Shown: positions 1 through 9,105 of the stretch, piece after piece
Numbering within the stretch: the first letter of the stretch is position 1
Layout of the letters: the number at the start of each line of letters is the position of its first letter
Assembly (NCBI GenBank): GCA_026770615.1
Contig: MU631931.1
Coordinates: 46,414 to 64,408 of the forward strand
Reading direction: 5' to 3'
Source: Pavlovales sp. CCMP2436
Taxonomy: Eukaryota; Haptophyta; Pavlovophyceae; Pavlovales
Length of the DNA: 17,995 nucleotides
Position numbers and translations under genes: made by a program
The notes under the pieces: model-generated
What the model was told of the DNA's origin: nothing
Databases searched by the model: none
What the model saw: only the letters and a program-made list of their open reading frames with translations

Positions 1-331
1 CCCCCCCCCCCCCCCTTTCCTGGAACCTAATATAATTATTCATAACAATTATTATATTATATTATATTCTACTATGTGGCGGGGAGGCGCTGCTGCGGTA
101 CAAAATATTCACTTATTATATAACTTTCACTTATTATCTCATTTATTCCGCTCGAGTCCTCTCCTCGTTGTCGGTTCACTGTCTAGTGCATATTTGAGAA
201 ATAGATGTGACATTGCTCACACAACCAACCTCTCTCTCTCTTTAAGGTTAATTTATGATGACTAACATACATTCTTATTCTCATTATTAGATCATGATGA
301 TGATAATGATGATGATGATTATGACAACAAG
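1..331 (+). other. AT-rich intron-like sequence upstream of first confirmed exon
   Basis: The window opens with a run of 15 C followed by AT-rich sequence rich in TATTA. A GC-rich patch at 74-97 ends in a plausible donor (GTACAA at 98). If it were an exon ending at 97 in phase 2, it would join exon 332 in frame as ...EALLR-LRQLEQ. However, I see no AG acceptor between about 30 and 85, so this patch is either an exon with an unusual 5' edge or another exon-edge echo like those further downstream. The acceptor for the first secure exon is the AG at 330-331. The true start of the gene is not visible and probably lies outside the window. Confidence 0.4.
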
Positions 332-1930
332 GCTGCGTCAGCTAGAGCAGGCGGCGGCGGCGGCGCAGGCGGCTGCTGCTGGCGAGGCGCATTCAAAGGC
401 GGCGCCCGGCGATGGCGAGAAAAGGGCGAGTGGGGAGAACGGTGAAGGTACGGCAAAAAAAAAAAAAAAAAAAAACGAGCGGTGGAGGTGCAGCAACTAA
501 CAATAAGAATCAGAATCAGAATGATACATTCTTACACATACTTATCTAGTTATATAATAACAACCACAATTGTTGATCAGGTGGAAGTGCAGCAGTTATT
601 AATAATAACTATCATTCTTATTAATGTACATATACGTATAAGTAATAGGAGGCGCTCCCGGAGCTCACCACGGCAAAGATGCTACTCGCTATTAAAATTA
701 GCAAATTAAATAATCATCACAATAAATACTTAAGTACGAATATGTTTGTGTGCTTCTCATCATCGTGAACAGGGAGTGGAAGTGGGAGTGCCGTTCCACA
801 CTTTGCCACGGCAGAGAGGCTACTCGCTGTCGGTCTGGCGCCCGGCGACCCCCTCTTCTTCTTCCCGCGCGAGTTCGATCCGCCAGTGGGCGCGGACCAC
901 CTCCTCTACTGCCCCTCCCTCCCCATCGCACAGCCCGTACTCCCCGCCGAGCCCGCCGTATTCCTCAAGCCGCACGCCTGGTATTATTATTAGTATTATT
1001 AATATTATTATTATTATTCTTATTATTTTTATTATTTTTTTTGATTGATTGATCGTTGCTTTTCTTGCATTCTCACGAAAAGGAATAACCACCAGGCGTG
1101 CGGATGACAATGATGGAATCATGCCACAACTACAACAACTACTACTGCTCATTTCTACCCACAATATTAACTACCAATACTACTACTCATTACTACTCAA
1201 AATACCAACTACACTCATTTCTACTCATAATACTAATCATTAGCCCACCGCCTTTCTCGAACCACACGCCTGCTCATAAGAGAACTAATACTCACAATAC
1301 TCTTCTAAAAATCATACGGATAGTACTAATAAGAATTAGACCCACGCCTGGTAAATATAGAATAAGCATCCTACACCAGTGCAGGGAGGGGGGAGCTACA
1401 CCAGTGCAGGGAGGGGGGAGCTACACCAGTGCAGGGAGGGGGGAGCTACACCAGTGCAGGGAGGGGGGAGCTTTCCTGTTACTATTTTGTTTATGAATAT
1501 TAATCATCATAATCATAATCATAATCACAATGGTCATTTCATCATAACAATAGTCATCTCATAATAGCAATAGTTATAATCATAATAAGAATAGTCATAA
1601 TCATAGTAACAATAATGGGGCGGTGCCGCGCAGAACAAGGCCGCGGAGTTATTTAATTGATTAATTTTTATATCAATTTTATCAATTTCATCAATTTATT
1701 GTTAAGAGATTATATGAATAGAGCTCCCATTGTTTCATTTATTTTGTTTTATTTGTTTGTTGTTGTTATTAATAGATTTCCTATTTATTTATTTGTGTGT
1801 TGTTATTATTTTCTAATTATGATAGGGCGGCGCCGCGCCGTGCTGCGCAGAACGCGGCCGCGGATCTGGCTCGTGCGGTCTGGCGGTGTGAGATTGCAAC
1901 CTTGCTCGCTCAGGTCAGACTCCCTCTCCC

Positions 1931-1964
<34 letters not shown>

Positions 1965-4900
1965 ACACCCCCGCCATACCCATATCAACACCACCACCGC
2001 ACCCCTACCTCCGTGCCCGCAGTTGTCGGCGGGTTCGTGGCGACTCACGTTGACATGCGCGCGGCGCAGGCAGGTGATGACTGATGCTATTAAAATTATT
2101 ACTTTTATTATTACTCGTATTATGACACGTATTATTACCAGAATTGATTACATTGGGTGAACACGACTGATGTTATTAACTCGCTTTGGAACTGCCTTTC
2201 TTTGGCAGTTGCCCGGATTCGGCCCAGTCCGGATTCGAATTAGTCTGCTGTCACGAATTGTTGCACAATCGTTCTCGCCCTATTATTGTTACTCGTATTA
2301 TTACTAGTATTGATCTCATTATTATTATGATTACAGTCCCGGGAAGTAATTTGGACTGGGAGGTATTTGGACCACAGCCTGCGCTAGCGTAGAACGCCCT
2401 GGTGGCCGTGCGGGCCAAGTCGCCATCTTGTGGCAATCGAAGATACGTCCGATCGGATGGTCACTACGCGACGGTCACCCGTGGTGCGAGCCTCCTCCGC
2501 GATCGGCGCACGTCTCCGGGTCGTCATGCTCACGCGCGGCCTCTCCGCGCCTGCTCCGCGCCACTTGAGCGAGCGCAGAACGCTGATAACGGGTCGTGCG
2601 GGCCAAGCGGTCATCGGATGGCCATTGCCGATGCGGCCGATCTGATGGTTACAGCGCAATGCCCACCCGTCGTGCGAACCTACTCCGCGATCGGCATACG
2701 CTTCCGAGTCATCGCGCGCGCGGCCACTTCGCGCCGTTCCGGTCCAACTACCTCCCAAGCGTCAGCTGGTCGAAAAACGCCGATGCGAGTTGCGGACGAT
2801 CGGCTTGACCGATGATGAAGTTAGAGGCATCGCTGTACTCGCTACGTTCAAGCGCACGCGAATTCGGCGTCAAAGGCCCGTCTTCCATCAATTTTGCCCG
2901 TTTTTAGAAGCATCCATTTTCCGGTCCAAATTACCTCCAAGGACTGTATGATTGAAAACAATAATAATAATAATATTAATATTAATAATAATAATAATAA
3001 CAACAACAGTGCGCGTGCGGGCGGGCAGTGCGTTGGGGAGCGTGGCGGACGCTGTGCGGGTGCGGATGAGGGTGGAGGCGGTGGTGGCGGCCATGGGCGC
3101 GGCGTTGGCGAGGGCGAGGGCGGCTGGGGAGGTACATACAGTAATTGTATCTTATTACTTTATATACAATTATAGAACTACTGTGATTGTATATTATTGT
3201 TTTTTCTTTATTATTGTTGTTGATTTGATTGTGTATGATTGTTGTTCTCTTGATGGTGGTTGTTGTTATTGTGGTAACGAGAATGATTATACTGCTGCTG
3301 CCACTACTAGTAATCAAAAACAAAAACAAAAACAAATGTACAGGTCGCTGATTATGTCGACGCAGAAGCCAGCCGCGGGCCATCGCCGCTCGCTCTCCCG
3401 GGCGTGGCAGGAGGGGAGGGAGGGGAGGGAGGGGCTGCGGGAGGCTCGCCGCTGCGCCCACTTTCACCCGCGACGCTGGAGGGGAGTCGCGCGGGTTCAC
3501 CAGGACAGATCTCTTCAGGACACGGCTCAGCGCAGATCCCCCCGTCGCTGCGCAGCCGCTCCCCGCTCTCCCGCTCGGCGCTGGGCATGCTGGACGCCTC
3601 GGCTGTGCGTCACTCCACGCCCTCCAAACTCTCGCAAGTAAGAGGAACACAATTGTAGTCATATAGTAGAGTGCAAACCTGAAATCATGATCATCATCAT
3701 ATCAACAACAAAAACGACAACGATGCAACCAAAACAACCAAAATAATCATCTTACTACAATTATTGCTCCCCTCTCAGGCAAGAGGAGCAATAATTGTAG
3801 TAAGAATTAATAGTGGTGCACAAATGAAATATATTATCAGAACGCCAACAACAAATACAACCATCATAACATATCCATCATAATCAGGCCTCTCCCTTGT
3901 TCGGCATCGCCAGTGACGTGGCCAACGCCGACGGCACGAGCAATGAGGTAGGACTTTTTTCTTTAGAATAGTTCTTTTAACGTCCCCCCACTTGCAGCCC
4001 CTGTCGGGTCGGAGGGGCATGGCGCCTGTACTCCGACGGCTGAGGCGAGGACTGGTACAGAGAACGACAACAACAACAACAATAACAACAACAACAACAA
4101 CAAAAATGGCAATAATTGCAAATATGCCGGCAATAATAAGTGCAATTAACAACAAACACACACTCACACACAAATGGCAATAATCGCAAAAATGCCAACA
4201 AAATTAACAAGAATTAAGAACAATTAAGAACTATAATAACAACAACAACAATCATTTTGATGATAATGCTAATAATAAGGACCCTGCTGACGAGTTCGCC
4301 TGGGACGCGGCGGCTGCTCTCGCGGGCCTCGCCTCGGGCAGGTTCTTTTTTTGATTTTTTTTTTTAATGTTTAGACTTTATTTATTTTTATTTTACACGT
4401 TTTGTCTTGACACTGATCTGTGAAGTAGAAGAAGTCATTTGAACGGTATCCAGACAAAACACGTAATAGCCATACAGACACTTTAACTCAATACCCCTGC
4501 TGCGATTGGTGCGGCATGGACAGTGGGGAGGCCGAGGGCGACGGCGGCGACGCGCGCTTTGGGCTGCGGGCGCAGCTGCTGCTCGCGGCGTCGGAGCTGG
4601 GCGCGCTGCCCGCCTTCCTCGAGAGTTGGCACGCGCAGCTGCTCGCGGCTGCGGCTGCCCCGCCTGTCGACGGTGGCAGCGTCGGCGGCGGCGGTAGCGG
4701 CGACGGCGGCGGCGAGCTGGGCGCGGGCGTCGTTAGCGCGTTAGGCGTGCTGTTCACCTGCGCGCAGGTGAACAGCGCTGCTGATTACTTCTTCTTTTTA
4801 ATTTATTTAATTTCACTTTTACTCTCTTTTTTATAAAAAAAATTACCCTCGTATCACTACACCTATTACTACCACTCTTATTAAGACTACTACTCTTATC

Positions 4901-7866
4901 ATCATTATTATTGTTATTACTACTGGTATTGCTATCATTCATATCATTAATAATAACATTACAATTGTTATTACTAATGCTGCTGCTGCTGCTACTACTA
5001 AAAATATTATGATGATGTTAATAATAACTTAAAATACGGCGAGAATAGGTCGAGGCGGTGGCGGTGCAGCTCGCCGTCTCCGCCGATGCTGCAGCCGAGC
5101 TCGTGCTGCGCGCGGGCGGCGCGGCGCTCGCCGCGCTCGCCGTCGCGCGCGCGGGCGGCGGCGGCGGAGACTGGGCGCTCTTGGTAGTGCGCCGGGACGC
5201 TGCCACCGCGCTTGCCGGCAGGTTGGAGGTGGCGCTGGCGGACTTCTTGCGGCAGCCGGGGCAGCGAGTCGTCCAAGCGGCCCTCGCGTCGGCGCGCACG
5301 CGCGGTGCGCGCAGGGGCGGCGAGCAAGCTGTGGCCCTGGCCCTCGCCGGCGCGCGCGAGGTCGGCGGCGGTGACGGCGGCGGCAGCGGCGTCGACTCGC
5401 TCGCGACAATCTCGGCGGCGCTCGCCGCTGTGGCGGAGCGCGCGCAGGCGGCGGCGGCCGCGCAGGTGGCCAGCCTGCAGGTATTGCTAACGATAATTTC
5501 AGATCTGTTGTTCGTCTCATTTGTTTGTTATTGTTGTTCTTACTGTTGCTGCAGTTGCTGTTGTTATTGTTCGTATCATGAGTATGTACCACCAGCTGTT
5601 ATTATTATCATTACTATCGATATCTTTATCATTGGTATCAGCTGCTGCTCCTGCCTGCCGGCGACGTGCGTCCCAACTCGCCGAGCGAGGGCTCCCCGCG
5701 CCGGCGGTTGGTGGACGCTGCGCGGGTGGACTCGCCCTCCGGCTCGGCGGGGAGCGGCGGGTCGCGCGGGAAAAGCAAGCGACGGGCCAAGCGAACCTCA
5801 GCCGACTCGGAGCCGCGCACCTCCTCGCCGCTCTCCGCAGCAGCCGAAGCCGAAGGGGCGCCGGCGGTCGCGCTCTCTGTGCTGCAGCGGCTGCAGGAGC
5901 TGCGTGCGCAGCGAACGGAGCGGGTGGTCCACGCGGCGGGCGGCGGCAAGAGGGGGCAGGCCACGGCCACGTGGCAGCGCCGCTCGGAAGCCGCGTTGAG
6001 GCGGAAGGACGGCAAGAGCTCCAACGACCGGTTGCCGCGCGGCAGCTTCGAGGGGGGGGCAGACGGCGAGGGCGAGGGTGGCAAAGCCCCTGCGCAGCGG
6101 CCGATGCTGCAGCGCACTCTCTCGGCGCTCCTCGGCAGCTCGATCGATCCGCAGGCGGGGCAGGCGCTGGAGCACGTGCGGGTGGACCTCGACAGGCGCG
6201 AGCGGCGCAACGCTGAGCGCGCGCAGCGACGGGTGGGCACGGCGCGCGGCCAGCTGGCGACCGTGGACGAGGCGGCGGAGGAGGCCGTTTGGGCTTCGGC
6301 GGTGGAGGAGGCCGTGTCGGGCGCGTCGGGCGCCAGCGGCCTCGTCCCAGAGGCGGAGACGGAGGCCGAGGCGCCGCCGGCGGTGGAGCAGGTCGCCCCT
6401 CGAGTGGCGCAGGCTCCCGTGGAGGCCATCCCAGACCTGCCCGACGTGCCCTTGGAGCTGAACGACGTGCTCTTGGCAGCTGCCGAGGCGCCCGCCGCCG
6501 CGCCCGCCGCCGACGAGTCGCAAACGCTCAGCCTCGCGCCCTCGCCGGTGGCGAGCTCGCGCAAGGAGTCGCTCCACTCGCTCGCAGCCGGCAGGTCGCG
6601 CAAGGAGTCGTCGCGCGTCCCGGCGGCGCCCGCCGAGCCGCCGCCGTCCGAGCTGCCCGCGCGCTTCCTGGTGCAGGTGAGTCTGAGCTAGCCCGCTCAC
6701 CCTCGCTGCCCTCACTGCCCTCGCTGCCTGCACTCACTGCCTGCCCTTACTGTCTGCCTTTACTGGCTGCTCTCACTGCCCTCACTGTCTGCTCCCACTG
6801 CCCGCCTGCCCTTGCTGCCCTCCCTCGTGCCTGTTTCCTACTGCAGCTCAACGCGGTGTGGGAGGCGCTGCGCATGCCAGTGGCGCAGCGGAGGGAGGCG
6901 CTGCGCGAGCACGGCGTGAGGCTCGCGCGCGCGCAGCTCGAGATGGCCAGGTCGGGGCGTGCAGACATGCCACCGGCGGGGGTACCAGTCGAGGCACTCC
7001 ATGACGCGCTGCCCGTAGGCGCGCCCGCCGCCGCACCCGCTGCCGCCGCCGCGCCCGCCGCCGCCGCAACACCCGCTGCAGCCGCCGCGCGTGCGGATGC
7101 TGCCGCGCCCGCGACCGCGCCTGCAGCTTCGGCTGCGGCGGCCAGCAGCAGCCCGCTCCTCCTGCCGACGCAGCTGCTCGAAGGGCTTGTGGACGCGTGG
7201 CGCACGTGTGAGGCGCTTGTCGGCGCGCGCGAGGAAGTGCTCTTCGCGCTGCGCGGGTTCGAGCGGGCCGCGTCCGACCCGCGGCGGCTACTCGTCGGCT
7301 TGCAGGCGGCGAGGCTCGCGGAGGGGACGGAGCGCGGCAAGCTGCACCGCGCGCTCAGAGCGGCCTCGTCCGCGCTCACCGCCGTGCTCGGCGCGCAGCC
7401 GGCCGCGCTGCAGATCGGGCCACTGCTCTCGCTCGACGGCGCGCTCTACGCGTCCAAGATGCTGACGGACGCGACGGCCATGCTCTTCGAGCTCGAGGCC
7501 GAGCGGCTGGGCCCAAGCACGGTGGGCGGCGTGGACGCGACGTTGGTCATCGCGTGGATGAAGGCGAACGAGATGTCGGATGGGCGAACGCGCGTCATGA
7601 GCCCGCTCAAGCTGCGCGGCTTTGTGTCGCCACCGACGGCCCCGTCGACGAGCGCACCCGTCTTCGTCCGCATCCGGCCGGACGATGGCTCCCCGGGCCC
7701 ACCTCCGGCGCACTCACTTTCCACGCGCTCCGCCGCGCCCGCTGTACCGCGAGCTGCCGCGGCGGCCACGGCTGCGGCCAACCTCGCACGCAAGTCCACG
7801 ATGGTGCAAAAGCAGCTCATCGCCTCCCTCGACCTGCGGCGCGACGCGATCTCACCGCGCCGCTGA
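332..7866 (+). CDS. Large multi-exon Ala-rich coiled-coil protein, 5' partial
   Basis: Exons by GT-AG borders and matching phase: 332-447, 773-980, 1826-1887, 2023-2073, 3010-3131, 3344-3637, 3888-3947, 3998-4054, 4280-4341, 4524-4767, 5049-5480, 5642-6676 and 6847-7866 (stop TGA). They sum to 1,253 residues plus a partial first codon. The product is Ala/Arg/Glu/Ser-rich. Residues about 187-284 are a Ser/Pro/Gly-rich linker, 570-914 a long charged region predicted to be helical or disordered with repeated SRKES motifs, and about 972-1013 an Ala/Pro run. The most conserved-looking part is about 1022-1136 (starts LLEGLVDAWRTCEAL, contains FERAASDPRRLL and ALYASKMLTDATAMLFELEA). This weakly resembles, from memory only, the C-terminal block of CCDC87-like ciliary proteins; function is otherwise unknown. 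Upstream exons are short with AT-rich introns; the last two are large with a GC-rich intron between them. The donor at 1888 (GTGAGA) was chosen over 1914 because only it keeps phase with exon 2023. Confidence 0.85.
478..690 (+). repeat. Exon-edge echoes in intron 448-772
   Basis: This intron begins after a 21-A run (455-475). It carries degraded copies of the start of the following exon (773-980). GGTGGAGGTGCAGCA near 480 and GGTGGAAGTGCAGCAG near 581 resemble AGTGGAAGTGGGAGTG at 775. The segment about 663-688 (CCACGGCAAAGATGCTACTC within it) matches exon positions about 803-828 (CCACGGCAGAGAGGCTACTC). The echo at 649-690 even reads EALPELTTAKMLLAI against the exon's SAVPHFATAERLLAV. Used as an exon in the required phase it would hit a stop, so it is not a simple alternative exon. 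Confidence 0.6.
971..1353. repeat. Repeated and inverted copies of an exon 3' edge
   Basis: The 3' end of exon 773-980 plus its donor (CCGCACGCCTGGT, about 970-982) reappears inverted at about 1092-1104 (ACCAGGCGTGCGG). Shorter direct forms occur at about 1261-1271 (CCACACGCCTGCT) and 1341-1352 (CCCACGCCTGGT). The intervening DNA is made of ATT, TAC and ACT microsatellites. The copies lie inside intron 981-1825. Confidence 0.6.
1371..1470 (+). repeat. 25-bp tandem repeat, four identical copies
   Basis: Four exact units occupy 1371-1395, 1396-1420, 1421-1445 and 1446-1470. Each begins CTACACCAGTGCAGGGAGGG. They lie inside intron 981-1825. Each unit carries a CAG preceded by a short mixed tract, so each could mimic a 3' splice site. 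The 25-bp period would change frame in each copy, which argues against a coding role. Confidence 0.95.
1615..1652 (+). repeat. Echo of exon 1826-1887 start inside its upstream intron
   Basis: The segment GGGGCGGTGCCGCG followed by CAGAACAAGGCCGCGGA closely matches the first part of exon 1826-1887 (GGGCGGCGCCGCG ... CAGAACGCGGCCGCGGAT). It lacks about 9 internal bases and sits roughly 200 bp upstream. It is preceded by ATG rather than AG, so the echo has lost the splice acceptor. Confidence 0.7.
1932..1964 (+). repeat. Poly(C) tract, 33 C
   Basis: An uninterrupted run of 33 C lies within intron 1888-2022, upstream of the acceptor at 2021-2022, where it may act as an extreme polypyrimidine tract. 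Such runs can form i-motifs or G-quadruplexes on the opposite strand. Its length is likely to be unreliable in sequencing. Another C-run opens the window at 1-15. Confidence 0.95.
2074..2333 (+). other. AT-rich intron segment with echo-like duplications
   Basis: This is the first part of the intron between exons 2023-2073 and 3010-3131. The exon/donor junction text CAGGTGATGACTGATGCTATT (about 2071) is echoed as ACACGACTGATGTTATT about 90 bp later, and GCAGTTGTCGGCGGGTTCG (exon start) loosely as GCAGTTGCCCGGATTCGG near 2216. ATTACTCGTATTATNAC phrases are repeated near 2110 and 2288. I could not place an extra exon here that improves the phase chain. Confidence 0.4.
2334..2946. mobile_element. 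Non-autonomous hAT-like DNA transposon (MITE) in an intron
   Basis: The ends are inverted repeats: left 2332-2359 (TACAGTCCCGGGAAGTAATT...) against right 2921-2948 (...AATTACCTCCAAGGACTGTA), about 24 of 28 matching. If the ends are CAGTCC/GGACTG, the flanks are TATGATTA (2326-2333) and TATGATTG (2947-2954), a near-perfect 8-bp target duplication as in hAT elements; a shorter 6-bp duplication (ATGATT) with ends one base longer is equally possible. The interior is GC-rich, unlike the flanking intron, and holds two diverged tandem copies of about 135 bp (2404-2541 and 2592-2725). A right-end-like motif is repeated internally at about 2737-2762. No transposase domain is visible. The element is spliced out with the intron. 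Confidence 0.75.
3751..3804. repeat. Perfect 20-bp inverted repeat in an intron
   Basis: CTTACTACAATTATTGCTCC at 3751-3770 is the exact reverse complement of 3785-3804, with a 14-base spacer. The right arm and following sequence (AGGCAAGAGGAGCAATAATT) also resemble the start of the same intron (AAGTAAGAGGAACACAATT at about 3636). So this looks like a direct plus inverted duplication of the exon 3344-3637 donor region. Confidence 0.85.
4106..4204 (+). repeat. Intronic direct duplication
   Basis: ATGGCAATAATTGCAAATAT at 4106 is repeated as ATGGCAATAATCGCAAAAAT at 4173, 67 bp later, inside intron 4055-4279. The surroundings are AAC and ACA microsatellites. Confidence 0.7.
4749..4776. repeat. 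28-bp perfect palindrome across exon/intron junction
   Basis: GCTGTTCACCTGCG at 4749-4762 is immediately followed by its exact reverse complement at 4763-4776, with no spacer. The exon ends at 4767 and the donor is GTGAAC at 4768, so the splice site lies inside the right arm. Confidence 0.95.
6677..6846 (+). repeat. GC-rich pyrimidine minisatellite intron
   Basis: This intron (GTGAGT...CTGCAG) is built from degenerate CTGCCCTCACTGCC-type units. It contrasts with the AT-rich introns upstream in the same gene and gives a long polypyrimidine stretch before the acceptor. Confidence 0.8.
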
Positions 7867-8308
7867 AGTGCCGTACTAGCAGACAATGGCGTTATACGTC
7901 TTCCTGATACTGTATATACAAATCTTAAAATGCTACAGTAGCCTAAATCCGGGCATCGACAGATCGGGTAAAGAATTCAAATGGGCGGCGAGCACGGTGA
8001 AGAAATAAGGTCTGGTGTTGATTTATAGCGCGGCCGCCGGCCGGGTAGCAGCTCGGTTCTTTATTTACAGTGTTTTAACTATTAACGCCAGTCTATGTAT
8101 GAAGCGAGGCGAAGCGAGCGCAGTCCGAGCTGGCCGGGCGCTCGGGCCAAGTAACTACCGTTCTCGCCTTATGTACTTAAAACATAGTTGAACTATAGAT
8201 GAATAACGGTGTATTGTGCAGTGTATGCGAGTTGCATCAATGACATTATGCGAGCCGCAACGGGATTATGCTTTCGTCCTCATCGACCAGCTACATACAG
8301 TGTGCTCG
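7867..8308. other. Intergenic / 3' UTR of large gene
   Basis: No convincing coding sequence. The GC content drops at once after the stop at 7866. A short GC-palindromic patch lies near 8030-8045 (GCGGCCGCCGGCCG). I see no clear canonical poly(A) signal. Confidence 0.5.
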
Positions 8309-8465
8309 GAGTGCTCAGAGTCCATCTCGGGCGATCAGTTTGCTCGCATCATTCGGGCGATCGGGTGCTCACAGTCCATGTTGGGTGATCAGCTCGCACC
8401 AGTGGCTCACAGGCCGTTCCGGGCGATCAGTGCATCAGTTGCTCACAGCAGGCTATACCGGGCCT
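8309..8465 (+). repeat. Degenerate minisatellite
   Basis: About four diverged units of roughly 40-55 bp share GTGCTCANAGTCC followed by GGGCGATCAG. The array abuts and slightly overlaps the 3' end of the minus-strand gene at 8443. Confidence 0.6.
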
Positions 8466-9105
8466 TGACGAGCTGCGTCTCGGCCTCATCGCGAAGGCTC
8501 AGCGCAAGCTGAGTTTGAGCTTCCGCGAGCTCGAGGCGTGCCTTGTTGCTCTCCTGCATCTGACACACGGCAGGCGTCGAGTCGCTGCGCTCTGCTAGGC
8601 AATCAAGGGAGGCTTGGACCGCACGTGCGGATTGCCTTTTCCTTCTCCCACGCGTTCCAAAGGGCCCAGCGCACTTTGTGCGTTTTGTATGACGCTTACA
8701 TGGTGGGTACAACACGCGAGAGTGTCTTGAACACCTTGAGTCCGTTCCAAGCGACACCAATCACAAAGTCCAGGAAGAATGTGATCAACATAAGCGTCCC
8801 GGCGTAGCATGCACCGCCGAGGAGTAAGGGCCAGGGCCAGCCTTACCATCTAGGATGGTGTTTGTGATGGTTCTTGCCCAGGTGGTCATCTGGATGAGTG
8901 AACTCGATATGGAGGTGCCGACGACGCGCACCCAGGGAATGGGCTGCTGGGAGGCGCATCCACGGGTCGCTTCCTCCTCCGGCAGCGTCGAGGACGAGCG
9001 AGCGCGTCCACTGACGGGCGCAAGCTTCGCGCCCGTAAGTTACGGCGCAACGAGCACCGCCGCGACGAGCAGCGCGAGGCGACCGCCATGCCGGACGAAG
9101 AGCAT
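8443..9105 (-). CDS. Putative small membrane protein, frame disrupted or unusually spliced
   Basis: Reading the minus strand, ATG at 9105 starts a signal-peptide-like sequence (MLFVRHGGRLALLVAAVLVA). The frame meets TAA at 9042-9040; removing 9043-9011 as a 33-nt GT-AG intron restores it. Exon two then reads ...QQPIPWVRVVGTSISSSLIQ...TNTILD. At 8846-8842 an extra GTAAG breaks the frame; without it the protein continues WPWPLLLGGACYAGTLMLIT then FFLDFVIGVAWNGLKVFK, a hydrophobic double segment. A normal 115-nt intron follows (8699-8585, GTAAGC...GCGCAG), joining in phase to a charged helical tail (ESNKARLELAEAQTQ...) and a stop at 8443. The total is 169 aa if both oddities are removed. I do not recognise the family. 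It could be a decayed pseudogene. The hydrophobic exon and the tail exon are the most convincing parts. Confidence 0.45.

Noticed and set aside
74..265. ATG at 74 as the first exon of the large gene
   Set aside because: Spliced at 98, it enters exon 332 in the wrong phase and reaches a stop.
1371..1470. CRISPR-like regularly repeated array
   Set aside because: The 25-bp units are directly adjacent with no unique spacers, and the setting is a eukaryotic intron.
1657..2160. Plus-strand open frame with a poly-proline stretch
   Set aside because: The prolines come from the intronic poly(C) tract; the flanking sequence is AT-rich intron.
2402..2815. Protein-coding frames inside the hAT-like element
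   Set aside because: The two tandem copies are in different frames and show no transposase motif; openness is explained by GC content.
5638..6733. Long minus-strand open frames opposite the large exon 5642-6676
   Set aside because: GC-rich codon usage on the plus strand makes the opposite strand open by default; the plus frame has matching splice phases on both sides.
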